Source: Bacteroidota bacterium
Lineage (GTDB): Bacteria; Bacteroidota; Bacteroidia; Flavobacteriales_D; Crocinitomicaceae
DNA length: 52,451 bases
Direction: 5' to 3'
Assembly: GCA_024280155.1 (NCBI GenBank)
Contig: JAJRQQ010000109.1
Location: 1-52,451, forward strand
Shown here: in pieces, positions 36,582-45,376 of the stretch
How positions within the stretch are numbered: the first letter of the stretch is position 1
How the letters are laid out: the number at the start of each line of letters is the position of its first letter
Notes under the pieces: generated by a model
Databases searched by the model: none
The model's input: only the letters and a program-made list of their open reading frames with translations
Told to the model about the DNA's origin: nothing
Position numbers and translations under genes: made by a program

Positions 36582-37473
36582 TTTTAAATGATATTTTAAA
36601 ATTTGTTCCTTTGGGTGAATTGTCAAGGCATTCTATATGACCATCATTCATTCCAACCAACTCGGATACAATAAACAACCCCAATCCTGTTCCTTTTTGC
36701 GTTCTAACCTCTTCTTTTCCAATTCGGTAGAATTTCTTAAAAATCGATTTCTTATCTTCGTTGGAAATGCCAATTCCTTGATCTTTCACACCTAAAACAA
36801 TTTGCTCATCATTCTTGAAGGCAAATACCTCAATTTCGGTATGTTCTGGAGAATATTTTATTGCATTCTCTATTAAATTCAACAGAATAGTTTCAACAGA
36901 AAGCTTGTCGGCAAAAAGAATAATGTCTTTTTCGATATTCAATGATATAGAATGATTGTTTGTTAGAATATTAACTCGAGAGAAGACAATTTCCACCAAT
37001 TTACTTAAATCAAAAGATTCTTTTTCCAATTGAAATGCATTATTCTCAATACGAGAAGCATTCAGAATATTATTGATCATTCGGTCCAATCGATTATTCT
37101 CATCAATTGCTTTTTGCTGTAATTCCAATGATTTTTCTCTCCCTAAATCTCGTTCCTGTAGTGTTTGTAAGTATAATTTATTCGCAGCAAGAGGCGTTTT
37201 TAATTCGTGAGTAACAGAAAGCAAAAAATTATTCTGTCGTTCAGAAAGTTTCAAATCCTTTAAGATCGATCTTCTAATTTGCCAAATTCCTACGAGTAAA
37301 ATTAAGAGAAAAACGGAACCTTCTCCGATAATCATTCTCACCCTACGTTCGACAAGAATAGATTCTTTACTGACTTCCTCCGTTAGTTCAATCAAATGAT
37401 ATCCCCACCAAATGAATTGCATAACAACATAGGCACTCAGTATATAAAATATGACGGCCGTACGTTTGTTCAT
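36574..37473 (-). CDS. membrane sensor histidine kinase (orphan)
   Basis: The 299-residue protein has two membrane helices (about 8-25 and 52-66) with a short extracytoplasmic loop, a phosphoacceptor His89 in SVTHELKTPLAANK, and the ATPase domain with N box (LNLIENAIKYSP), G1 (VKDQGIGIS), F (IFKKFYR) and G2 (GTGLGLFIV). The loop is only about 25 residues, so it probably senses the membrane or a partner rather than a large ligand. No response regulator is next to it, so its partner is unknown. It lies 9 bases after purF and overlaps gpmI, so it is co-transcribed with both. Confidence 0.92.
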   Translation of the reverse strand: MNKRTAVIFYILSAYVVMQFIWWGYHLIELTEEVSKESILVERRVRMIIGEGSVFLLILLVGIWQIRRSILKDLKLSERQNNFLLSVTHELKTPLAANKLYLQTLQERDLGREKSLELQQKAIDENNRLDRMINNILNASRIENNAFQLEKESFDLSKLVEIVFSRVNILTNNHSISLNIEKDIILFADKLSVETILLNLIENAIKYSPEHTEIEVFAFKNDEQIVLGVKDQGIGISNEDKKSIFKKFYRIGKEEVRTQKGTGLGLFIVSELVGMNDGHIECLDNSPKGTNFKISFKND

Positions 37474-37482
37474 TCTTTAGAT

Positions 37483-39384
37483 TTAGTAAGCTCGTTTATT
37501 ATTTCCTTCCTTCCAGTTGATGAAAGCCTTATTCACCACTTTATTTCCTCCTGGTGTTGGATAATTTCCTGTAAAATACCAATCACCTAAATGTCCTGGT
37601 ATTGCTTTGTGAAGATTTTCTACCGTTTGATAAATAATTTCAACAGGTGTTTTTATTGTCGGTGGTGTTAATAATTCACTAATTTTAGCTGAAACTTCTT
37701 CATCGGTGAACGGCGCATAAATCTCTTGCACATAATTCTTGATTTGCTCTTTGGGAAGATTTACTTGGTCCATACATTTTCGATACACATCCTCAATCAC
37801 ATATGTCATGCTTCTATCTTTCAGCAATTGAATTGCTGCTTCAAAAGCGATAAAATCTCCCATTTTTGCCATATCAATTCCATAGCAATCTGGGAATCGA
37901 ATTTGTGGAGCAGAAGAAACAACGACTATTTTTTTAGGTTCTAATCGATCTAAAATTCTTAAAATTGATTGTTTAAGAGTTGTACCACGAACAATACTAT
38001 CATCAATAATGACCAAATTATCTTTATGTGGAACAACGCTACCGTAAGTAATGTCATAAACGTGCGCAACAAGATCATCACGAGAATCATCTTGCGTAAT
38101 GAAGGTTCTTAGTTTCGCATCTTTTACAGCAATTTTCTCAATTCTTGCCCGCTTCGTTAAAATCTCACGCACTTTTTCAGGATCAGGATTTGCGCCTAAA
38201 ACAGTAATTTGTTTAATTTTTTCTTCATTCAAATGATCTTCTAATCCTTTGATTAACCCAAAGAAAGAAACTTCAGCAGTATTCGGGATAAAAGAGAAAA
38301 CAGAATTATCCAAATCATAGTCAATTGCTTTCAACGTTTGAGGAACAATATTTCTCCCCAATTGTTTACGCTCTTTGTAAATATCTACATCAGAACCACG
38401 GGAGAAATAAATACGCTCAAAAGAACATTTCAACTCTTTCGTTGGTTCATTGATTAATGTTTCGGTTGTTTTCCCATCTTTTTTGATGATTAAAGCATGT
38501 CCCGGTTGCAATTCTTTAATTTGATCTGCTTTTAAATCAAAAGCAGTTTGAATCACCGGTCTTTCAGAAGCTACAACAACAATTTCATCATCTTCGAAGT
38601 AAAATGCCGGTCGAATTCCTGCTGGATCACGTAGAACAAAAGCATCGCCATGGCCTAGTAACCCAGCCATTGCGTAACCTCCATCCCAGTCTTCTGAAGC
38701 ATGTTTTAATATCTTCTCTAAATTTAATCTTTGGGCTATTTTCGCATACACTTCGGTATTTGAATATCCTTGAGGTTTCAATTCATTGTATAATTTCTCA
38801 TTCTCCATATCTAGAAAATGCCCAATTTTTTCCATTACTGTTACAGTATCTGATTTTTCTTTTGGGTGCTGACCAACATGTAATAAAACATCAAACAATT
38901 CATCAACATTCGTCAAGTTAAAGTTCCCTGCAACCACTAAATTCTTCGTCATCCAGTTATTTTGGCGCAAGAATGGGTGGCAAGATTCGATAGAATTACG
39001 TCCAAAAGTACCATAACGAAGATGTCCTAAGAATAATTCCCCAGTGAATCCTGCGTTTCTTTTGAGGTATTCCACATCATTCAATAATGCTGGATTTTCT
39101 TCTTGAATTTCTCCAAAACGCTTGTTTATTTTTCCGAAAATATCGTGAATAGGTTTATCATTAATCGAACGGTGGCGAGAAATATAACGTTCTCCCGGAT
39201 TCATGTCAAATTTAATATTTGCAATACCCGCACCATCTTGACCACGATTGTGTTGTTTCTCCATCAAGAGATGCATCTTTTTTAAGCCATAAAAAGCTGA
39301 TCCATATTTATCGAAATAGTACTGAAGAGGTTGTTTCAATCGCACTAAAGCAATTCCGCATTCATGTTGTATAGCATCACTCAT
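37483..39384 (-). CDS. purF: amidophosphoribosyltransferase (long Bacteroidota form)
   Basis: This 633-residue enzyme joins a glutaminase domain and a phosphoribosyltransferase domain, for the first step of purine synthesis. The start at ATG 39384 leaves a short propeptide before Cys9 (MSDAIQHECGIALVRL), the nucleophile exposed by processing. The glutaminase domain has RGQDGAGIAN and LGHLRYGTFG, and the transferase domain has the PRPP loop VIIDDSIVRGTTLKQS. It is longer than typical PurF (about 500 residues), with an insertion in the glutaminase domain and a C-terminal extension; Bacteroidota often carry a second paralogue of this type. So it may be a specialised paralogue rather than the main PurF. 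A -7 box lies 24 bases upstream. It starts the HK-gpmI-phosphoesterase run. Confidence 0.88.
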   Translation of the reverse strand: MSDAIQHECGIALVRLKQPLQYYFDKYGSAFYGLKKMHLLMEKQHNRGQDGAGIANIKFDMNPGERYISRHRSINDKPIHDIFGKINKRFGEIQEENPALLNDVEYLKRNAGFTGELFLGHLRYGTFGRNSIESCHPFLRQNNWMTKNLVVAGNFNLTNVDELFDVLLHVGQHPKEKSDTVTVMEKIGHFLDMENEKLYNELKPQGYSNTEVYAKIAQRLNLEKILKHASEDWDGGYAMAGLLGHGDAFVLRDPAGIRPAFYFEDDEIVVVASERPVIQTAFDLKADQIKELQPGHALIIKKDGKTTETLINEPTKELKCSFERIYFSRGSDVDIYKERKQLGRNIVPQTLKAIDYDLDNSVFSFIPNTAEVSFFGLIKGLEDHLNEEKIKQITVLGANPDPEKVREILTKRARIEKIAVKDAKLRTFITQDDSRDDLVAHVYDITYGSVVPHKDNLVIIDDSIVRGTTLKQSILRILDRLEPKKIVVVSSAPQIRFPDCYGIDMAKMGDFIAFEAAIQLLKDRSMTYVIEDVYRKCMDQVNLPKEQIKNYVQEIYAPFTDEEVSAKISELLTPPTIKTPVEIIYQTVENLHKAIPGHLGDWYFTGNYPTPGGNKVVNKAFINWKEGNNKRAY

Positions 39385-39407
39385 TCTCTGAAAAATATAA
39401 TTTACTG

Positions 39408-39415
39408 CAAATTTA
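39408..39415 (-). promoter_or_regulatory. -7 promoter box (TAAATTTG) of the purF operon
   Basis: On the minus strand the sequence is TAAATTTG, matching TAnnTTTG, 23 bases before the ATG of purF at 39384. No good -33 match at standard spacing was seen. Confidence 0.45.
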
Positions 39416-39495
39416 CAATATATATTTTTCAAATGGAGTAATATATCGGTATAGTTGTCTGAAAGAATCACGCTGAAACATATTAAAGATGTTTA

Positions 39496-39536
39496 AAAGA
39501 CCAAATGTATTACGTCATCGGACGAGGTTGGTCTTT
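39496..39536. other. two-tiered inverted repeat upstream of the OmpA-family gene
   Basis: An outer 9-bp perfect stem (AAAGACCAA with TTGGTCTTT) encloses an inner 4-bp stem (CGTC with GACG, loop ATCG). It lies about 95 bases upstream of the ATG at 39632, in the 247-bp gap between divergent genes. It could be an RNA element or a protein-binding palindrome; no T run follows, so it is not a standard terminator. Confidence 0.45.
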
Positions 39537-39631
39537 GAGAGATTGAAAAGGATTATTTATCGAATCAGGTTAATATTAAAGAAATTACTCCTTAGTATTG
39601 TGCCACTAATTAATCATAAAACCCAAAATTC

Positions 39632-41506
39632 ATGAGAAAAATATCTTCACTTTTATTATTCGTCACCTTTTGTTTTTACGCATATTCACAGACAGAAACC
39701 CCAATTAAAGAAATTGAAAAAAATTTCGCAAGAAGCTCGTTCTTTCTTGAGGTTGGAGCAAATATACCTGCCTTTGGTTGGGGAAGTGATTATGGTTATG
39801 CAAAAACAGGGTTTGAAATTGGAGCAGGATGGGATTATTATTTTTTAAACAAATGGGGATTTGGAATTGATTTAAGATTTCACCAAAACAACCTAGACAG
39901 AAAAGAAAATACGATTAGCTTAAAAGATTCTAGATATTCTCAAGGTTACACAGTAGAACTAAACAATGGGGCTACTACAGGTGTATGGAATGGAAAAAGT
40001 ATAGCTATTGGCCCAACATACAAAACCCCTCTGTTTAATAATAAATTTGAATTAGAAGCATACATTAAAGGGGGGATAGCCATGTATAAACTCCCAAGTT
40101 TATCCGACAGTTATGTTATTACAGACACGCTTACTGGTACAAGCTATAAAACTACAATTATTGATGGTTATTATCATGAAAAAGAATCAGGGTCAGACAT
40201 TAAGCCTTTTGGAATTGCGGGAATTCGTTTCGGTTATAACCTATCTGATAATTGGATGATTTATGCGACTGTCAACTACAAAACTACTCTTATTGATCGA
40301 GACGACTATTATTACAACTACGATAGGACAGTCCAATTTGTGGGAACGAATGACACCCCATTTGATGGTCCAATAGCAGAAGGCGTATTAATTGATGGAC
40401 AAATGGTTGATGAAACTGCTGGGTATTTTGGACATGAACAAGAGTCTGTTACAAAAAACGGAAGCATTCAATCATTTGGAGCGTTAATCGGTGTGAAATG
40501 GACTCCTTCTTTTGTGAGGCAACCTAAGAAAAGAAAGCAGAAAATAGCTCCTATCAAAGAAGTTGATACAATCATTATTGTGAAGGTAGATACTGTTAAA
40601 TTAAAGAATACAATTATTAATATAAAAGTCAAAGATGGTCCATCAGGTGTGATTATCCCAAACGCAGATGTTGCTTTAATTGACAAAAATGGAGATGTAA
40701 TTATGACCGCTAAGTCTGATGCATTTGGAATGGTGAAATTTGAAGGTGTAGAAGCGGGAGATTACACTACTAAAGCAATGGTTTATGGGAAAAGCACAAC
40801 CATAGAGTCCATCAAAGAGTCTGATTTTGAAAAATCGATCATAACAAAAACTGTTTTATATGAAGACTTAAATTTTATTTTAATTGGTAAAACAATCAAT
40901 TTAGATACAAAACAGCCCATTAATGAAGTCTTAGTTTCTCTAGATGACATTACAAATAAGGGTACAAAACAAGCTACTTCGAACCAATCAGGGGTATTTA
41001 ACTTTGAATTATTGCCAGAATCAGAATATCAAGTAATGGGTAACAAAGATGGATTACTCACCAACACGAATAGAGTTTCTACGATTGGACTTAAAAGAAG
41101 TCAAACTTTATTTGTAGAGCTAGAACTTGGTTTACAAGATCCTTGTGGTAAAAAAATTAAATTAAATCATATTTATTATGATTTAAACAAATGGTTTATC
41201 CGTGATGAAGCAAAGACTGAGCTAGACAGAGTTGTTTCATTTATGAAAAACAATCCAAATGTAAAGATAGAATTGTATTCTCACACTGACTGTAGAGCAA
41301 GTAATAAATATAACCAGACTCTTTCTCAAAAAAGAGCTACTGCTGCAGTGAATTACATAATTTCTCAAGGAGTAAACCCTGCAAACATAAAAGGAATTGG
41401 GTATGGTGAGTCTAAACTGCTTAATAAATGCTCAGACGGTGTTGAATGTTCAGAGGAAGAGCATCAACTTAATAGAAGAACAGAGGTGAAAGTTATTTGC
41501 CAATAG
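39632..41506 (+). CDS. OmpA-family outer-membrane protein with barrel, CarboxypepD-like repeats and peptidoglycan-binding domain
   Basis: The 624-residue protein has a signal peptide (about 1-19), an N-terminal membrane barrel-like region (about 35-295, many aromatic beta strands), two CarboxypepD_reg-like domains (about 330-400 and 410-490) and a C-terminal OmpA domain (about 505-624). The OmpA domain shows the peptidoglycan-binding Asp/Arg set in YSHTDCRASNKYNQTLSQKR and ends in RRTEVKVIC. It would anchor the outer membrane to peptidoglycan. It stands alone between a divergent operon and a strong terminator. Confidence 0.92.
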   Translation: MRKISSLLLFVTFCFYAYSQTETPIKEIEKNFARSSFFLEVGANIPAFGWGSDYGYAKTGFEIGAGWDYYFLNKWGFGIDLRFHQNNLDRKENTISLKDSRYSQGYTVELNNGATTGVWNGKSIAIGPTYKTPLFNNKFELEAYIKGGIAMYKLPSLSDSYVITDTLTGTSYKTTIIDGYYHEKESGSDIKPFGIAGIRFGYNLSDNWMIYATVNYKTTLIDRDDYYYNYDRTVQFVGTNDTPFDGPIAEGVLIDGQMVDETAGYFGHEQESVTKNGSIQSFGALIGVKWTPSFVRQPKKRKQKIAPIKEVDTIIIVKVDTVKLKNTIINIKVKDGPSGVIIPNADVALIDKNGDVIMTAKSDAFGMVKFEGVEAGDYTTKAMVYGKSTTIESIKESDFEKSIITKTVLYEDLNFILIGKTINLDTKQPINEVLVSLDDITNKGTKQATSNQSGVFNFELLPESEYQVMGNKDGLLTNTNRVSTIGLKRSQTLFVELELGLQDPCGKKIKLNHIYYDLNKWFIRDEAKTELDRVVSFMKNNPNVKIELYSHTDCRASNKYNQTLSQKRATAAVNYIISQGVNPANIKGIGYGESKLLNKCSDGVECSEEEHQLNRRTEVKVICQ

Positions 41507-41513
41507 ACCTTTT

Positions 41514-41553
41514 TTAATAAAACCTTTCTTCTTAGGAAGAAAGGTTTTATTAA
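41514..41553. terminator. strong bidirectional intrinsic terminator
   Basis: An 18-bp perfect stem (TTAATAAAACCTTTCTTC with its complement) around a TTAG loop separates the OmpA-family gene from the convergent response-regulator gene. A/T-rich flanks on both sides could give T runs in both directions. Confidence 0.9.
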
Positions 41554-41602
41554 TTTGTTTTAACTCAAGCGCACTTATTTTTAATCTAGCACAGCACTAG
41601 CC

Positions 41603-42355
41603 TTATAAATTTAATTGAGTTACCAGAGAAAGAAGTGTTTTTTTGTCTAATCGAGTAGTAGGGATACGCATTTTATTTGTTAAAATTAAAAAGCCTTCAT
41701 TTTCAAATTCCTTAATACAAGAGAGGTTTACAATGTATGATTTATGACATCTAATAAACTGAGAAATTAATTGACTTTCAAACTTCCCTAAACTATAGGA
41801 ACTCAATAGCGACTCGGAACCAGCTGTGTGGATTTTAGTGTAACCTTCATACCCTTCAAGATATAAAATATCATCTTGATTTAAAAAGGACACACCTTTT
41901 ACCGTAGGGACTATTAATTTATTCTTCTGAGAAGTTTCTTTGCTTAAAATCTGAACTAGCCTTGTGTTCATCTCATTTTCATTATTCAATTCAATTTTTG
42001 ACAAAGCTCTATTTACAGTAGATTTCAATCTTTCATTATCTATTGGTTTAAGAATGTAACCTACCGCTTGTTTTTGTAAAGCATCTACAGCATATTCGTT
42101 ATAAGCTGTTACAAAAATAACCTGAAAATTAATCTCTTTTATAAATGAAAGCAACTCAAACCCATTGATTCTTGGCATTTGTATATCCAGGAACAAAATA
42201 TCTGGAGTATTGATATCTATGGCTTTTATCGCTTCTTCTGGGCTTTGATAACAGCCTATAATATCAATTTCGGGAAATAATTTTTCAATTTTTAGCTGCA
42301 AACTTTTTAAATTAAAATCTTCATCATCAACTAATATTGCTTTTACTCTATTCAT
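41603..42355 (-). CDS. LytTR-family response regulator
   Basis: The 250-residue regulator has a receiver domain (1-120) with acidic pocket VDDED, phosphoacceptor Asp57 in LFLDIQMPRING, Thr in FVTAYNEYAVDAL and Lys in YILKPID. A LytTR DNA-binding domain follows (about 150-250; DDILYLEGYEGYTKIHT, FIRCHKSYIVNL). Its ATG overlaps the stop of the kinase gene as ATGA, so it is the cognate regulator of the split sensor kinase upstream on the minus strand. The target genes are not evident. Confidence 0.95.
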   Translation of the reverse strand: MNRVKAILVDDEDFNLKSLQLKIEKLFPEIDIIGCYQSPEEAIKAIDINTPDILFLDIQMPRINGFELLSFIKEINFQVIFVTAYNEYAVDALQKQAVGYILKPIDNERLKSTVNRALSKIELNNENEMNTRLVQILSKETSQKNKLIVPTVKGVSFLNQDDILYLEGYEGYTKIHTAGSESLLSSYSLGKFESQLISQFIRCHKSYIVNLSCIKEFENEGFLILTNKMRIPTTRLDKKTLLSLVTQLNL

Positions 42356-43068
42356 TTATTTAGATTTGTAATTATAAATATCGCTTTATTTCCTTTATCC
42401 TCTGAATTCGGATTCAATTCTTCTGTACTGTATTGAATGCTCCATTTCTTTGATAAATTTAAAAAGTAAAGCCTATCTTCTAGTATACTTGTTGATTTTA
42501 CTTTTCCGGTTTTTTCCTTTTTAGTTTTTAAAAATCCAACTCCATCATCTATTATTTCTACCCTAAAAGTTAGTTTGTCTATGTATAAAAAATTTATACA
42601 TAGTATTCCTTTTCCAACTTTATTAAAAATACCGTGATTAACCGCATTTTCTGTAATAGGCTGTAATAACATTGTTGGAATTCTGGAGTTTTTAGTATCT
42701 AAATTACGGTCAATATTAATCGTATAGTTGAGTTTTTCTTTAAATCTAAGGGTTTCTAAATCTAAATAGTTCCTCAATAGACTTATTTCTGTTTCAATGG
42801 TAATTTCATCTTCCTTTGAGAGTTCAAAAAACTGGCGAATTAATACAGAAAACTTCACCAAAAATTTTTCTGAGGCTTCGTAATTATTATTGATTATATA
42901 ATACTGTATTGCTGCTAATGAATTAAAAACAAAGTGAGGATTCATTTGAGTTCGCAATGCTTTTAATTCTATCTTTAAGAGGAGTTTGTCTTGTATCATT
43001 TTCCTCTCTTGCTTTTTCTTCTGTTTGTTGTTTACTTGCCATAGTATATACGCAAGGATTAATAACAA
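42352..43068 (-). CDS. HisK (PF06580-type) kinase domain, C-terminal part of a split propeller sensor kinase
   Basis: This part holds a membrane helix end (LLLILAYILWQV), the phosphoacceptor motif QMNPHFVFNSLAAIQYYI and an ATPase domain with LLQPITENAVNHGI and IDDGVGF, as in LytS-type kinases. There is no ATG near its start; only a TTG at 43068 is available, and the next in-frame Met is 23 residues further on. It is in the same frame as the propeller gene at 43144-45210. The 25 codons between (SSFSFEIKPLWWQKKIYRLF and following) are fully open and would form the end of the Y_Y_Y domain and the helix, so the two are one gene broken by a TAG. It is coupled to the LytTR regulator by an ATGA overlap. 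Confidence 0.85.
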   Translation of the reverse strand: MLLILAYILWQVNNKQKKKQERKMIQDKLLLKIELKALRTQMNPHFVFNSLAAIQYYIINNNYEASEKFLVKFSVLIRQFFELSKEDEITIETEISLLRNYLDLETLRFKEKLNYTINIDRNLDTKNSRIPTMLLQPITENAVNHGIFNKVGKGILCINFLYIDKLTFRVEIIDDGVGFLKTKKEKTGKVKSTSILEDRLYFLNLSKKWSIQYSTEELNPNSEDKGNKAIFIITNLNK

Positions 43069-43143
43069 ACATAATCCAGTAAAAAGTCTATATATTTTTT
43101 TCTGCCACCATAGAGGCTTTATCTCAAAGGAAAAAGAAGAAAT

Positions 43144-45210
43144 CTAATTTAATGAGCTTAAATTAGATTTCTTTATTGATCTAATTTGTAAGGTATATTT
43201 AATTGGCTGTAAATCGAAGAAAGATAATTGTTTTGAAGCTGTTTGTGTCCACTCTTTCTGAATTGGGTATAATTTGTACTCATAATTATGAGTCTTATTT
43301 TTACAAAATTCAATAGACGAAACAGTTATGTTTATAAAAGAGTTATTGGTGTACTCAATGGTTGAATTATTTTTTAATAAAAAATTATTGTATTGTATTT
43401 TATCATAATAAAAAATTTCTGAAGAATTCGAACGAGTTTGGTTTCTTGATATGATAGAAATACCATTGTTACTACTTATTATAAGATCGTCACCTATTAC
43501 AAAAATTCCGTTGGTTAAATCAGAACTTAAACCATCGCGTTTTGTGTATTTCTGAATTAACTTATATTTATCCTTTGTTTTTTTATATTGTAATATACCT
43601 TCATTTGTTGACAGCCAAATTTCATTATTTTTAACGAAAGCACTTGTTACTGATAAAAAATCAGACTGCTTTAATAGCCTTACTGGTTTTAAATCTGTAT
43701 GATACGCACCAAACCCATCCGTACAAACGATAAGATCATCATCCATGGTCACTAGGTGTGTTACAGGTTTGCCTATTTGTTTCTTTGCCTTAAAAGCATT
43801 TTTTAAGGAGTCATTTTCCAACAACATTAACCCTTTGGCGGTTGCAACAAATAATTTTGCGTTAAATATGATTAAATCTTTGATTCCGTTTTGTCTATAT
43901 GATTTCAATACGTTTAAATTAAAATCTAATTTATTCAAGCCAGACGAATTAAAACTAAATAGGCTATTATTATACAATATTATTTTTTTAGCGAAACTAT
44001 TGAGGTTTTCATTAGAATCGTCAGGGAATTTCATTTTTTTTGTTATTCCTTTTTTTAAACGAATAAGGTTCAAATTGGATAGGTAAAACTCAGTCTGTAT
44101 ACTATCAATATAGCATGCGTTATACAAAAAGTCCTGAATTAAAATATATGGTTCAAACTTTTTAGTAGTTTCATTGTATTTATAAAAACCTTTATTGTAA
44201 ACATTTGCTATTAATTTTTTGTTTACCCATTGTAATTTTCCAACTTCATCGTTGACAAGGTCATTGCGTAAATTACGCTGCATATAAGGTAAAAAATAAA
44301 CTCCCTTATTAAACGTAGCAATCCATAGATTACGATCTTTATCTATAAAAGAAAAATGAGACTTAAACTTTTTTGGTATAAATACGGTGCCTTTTAAATC
44401 GTAATTATCATCTAAAATACTTACAAAATCTTGTCCTGAAATTTGAATCTGGTTATTTACCAAACTAATCCGTACGTATTCTATTATGCCTATTGAGAGT
44501 TGGTTCTTAAATGTTTTGGACGTCAACTTTAGAGTGTTGAAATTTATTATACTATAGCCTTTAGTATTTATCAGGAAAAATAAACTATCATTGATTTGAG
44601 TGCTATAATGAATTGTTTTATACTCTTTAGGGGTTTCGAAGGAGCTAATAATGGTGTTATTTTTATCTAAAATAAAAGTGGAATCTATTTTAACAATTAA
44701 ATGACCTATTTTTTTACTGATTATCTTTTCAGTATTGAACACGCTTGAACTCTTGACCACCTGCCATTTATTATTCTGTAATTCGTACGTATTATTTGCA
44801 CTTGAAAAAACTATACTATTATTATTTTGACCAAATGAAACTGGGTGTAAGATGTCATCTTTTATTGCACTTGCAAAAGCATATACACTATCATTTAAAA
44901 TGTACCCTAATTTTGGAGATTTTGAAAAATACCAAACTTTATTATCTGGCGTATTTCTGATATCCCAAACATCGTTTGTTGGCAACCCATTTTTTGTTGT
45001 GAATGTTTTGAATTCATTTCCATTAAACTTAACCATTCCTTTATCTGTTAAAATCCAGATAAAGCCAAAATTATCTTGGGTAATACGATAAATATGGTTA
45101 CTAGGTAAACCATTATCGGTATTGTAAGCTACGTATTGCTGCCCATAAGATATATTCCATATAAAAATGAGAAATAATGTGATATGATATTTATATATGG
45201 TTGTAGTCAT
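43144..45210 (-). CDS. two-component-regulator propeller sensor, N-terminal part (ends at an in-frame TAG)
   Basis: This part has 688 residues: a signal peptide (about 1-23), then propeller repeats with the reg_prop pattern (YNTDNGLPSNHIYRITQDNF, GFIWILTDKGMVKF, TTKNGLPTNDVWDI, later NEIWLSTNEGILQYK and RDGLSSDLTNGIF). A Y_Y_Y-like domain (YEYKLYPIQKEWTQ) follows, cut at LSSLN by TAG (43146-43144). The frame continues without other stops into the membrane helix and kinase. Intact, the protein would be 952 residues: a periplasmic propeller that binds a ligand and signals through the kinase and LytTR regulator. As it stands, the sensor would be secreted without a membrane anchor. Confidence 0.88.
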   Translation of the reverse strand: MTTTIYKYHITLFLIFIWNISYGQQYVAYNTDNGLPSNHIYRITQDNFGFIWILTDKGMVKFNGNEFKTFTTKNGLPTNDVWDIRNTPDNKVWYFSKSPKLGYILNDSVYAFASAIKDDILHPVSFGQNNNSIVFSSANNTYELQNNKWQVVKSSSVFNTEKIISKKIGHLIVKIDSTFILDKNNTIISSFETPKEYKTIHYSTQINDSLFFLINTKGYSIINFNTLKLTSKTFKNQLSIGIIEYVRISLVNNQIQISGQDFVSILDDNYDLKGTVFIPKKFKSHFSFIDKDRNLWIATFNKGVYFLPYMQRNLRNDLVNDEVGKLQWVNKKLIANVYNKGFYKYNETTKKFEPYILIQDFLYNACYIDSIQTEFYLSNLNLIRLKKGITKKMKFPDDSNENLNSFAKKIILYNNSLFSFNSSGLNKLDFNLNVLKSYRQNGIKDLIIFNAKLFVATAKGLMLLENDSLKNAFKAKKQIGKPVTHLVTMDDDLIVCTDGFGAYHTDLKPVRLLKQSDFLSVTSAFVKNNEIWLSTNEGILQYKKTKDKYKLIQKYTKRDGLSSDLTNGIFVIGDDLIISSNNGISIISRNQTRSNSSEIFYYDKIQYNNFLLKNNSTIEYTNNSFINITVSSIEFCKNKTHNYEYKLYPIQKEWTQTASKQLSFFDLQPIKYTLQIRSIKKSNLSSLN

Positions 45211-45376
45211 TAGGTATGTAAAAATAGTCTTTTTTTAACAAGTAGATTCATCTATCAAATAGAAGCTTGACAGGGCTCGATAAAATCAATATGATCAGTT
45301 AGATATATAATTGAACTCTGTTGTCAATTATAGGTAAGAACATGGTTGTAGAAATAAGAAATCGCTGGATTATTTG

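Noticed and set aside
42352-45210. The propeller and kinase as two natural, independent genes
   Set aside because: The shared frame, the open intervening codons and the lack of a kinase start codon make one broken gene more likely, though independence cannot be excluded.
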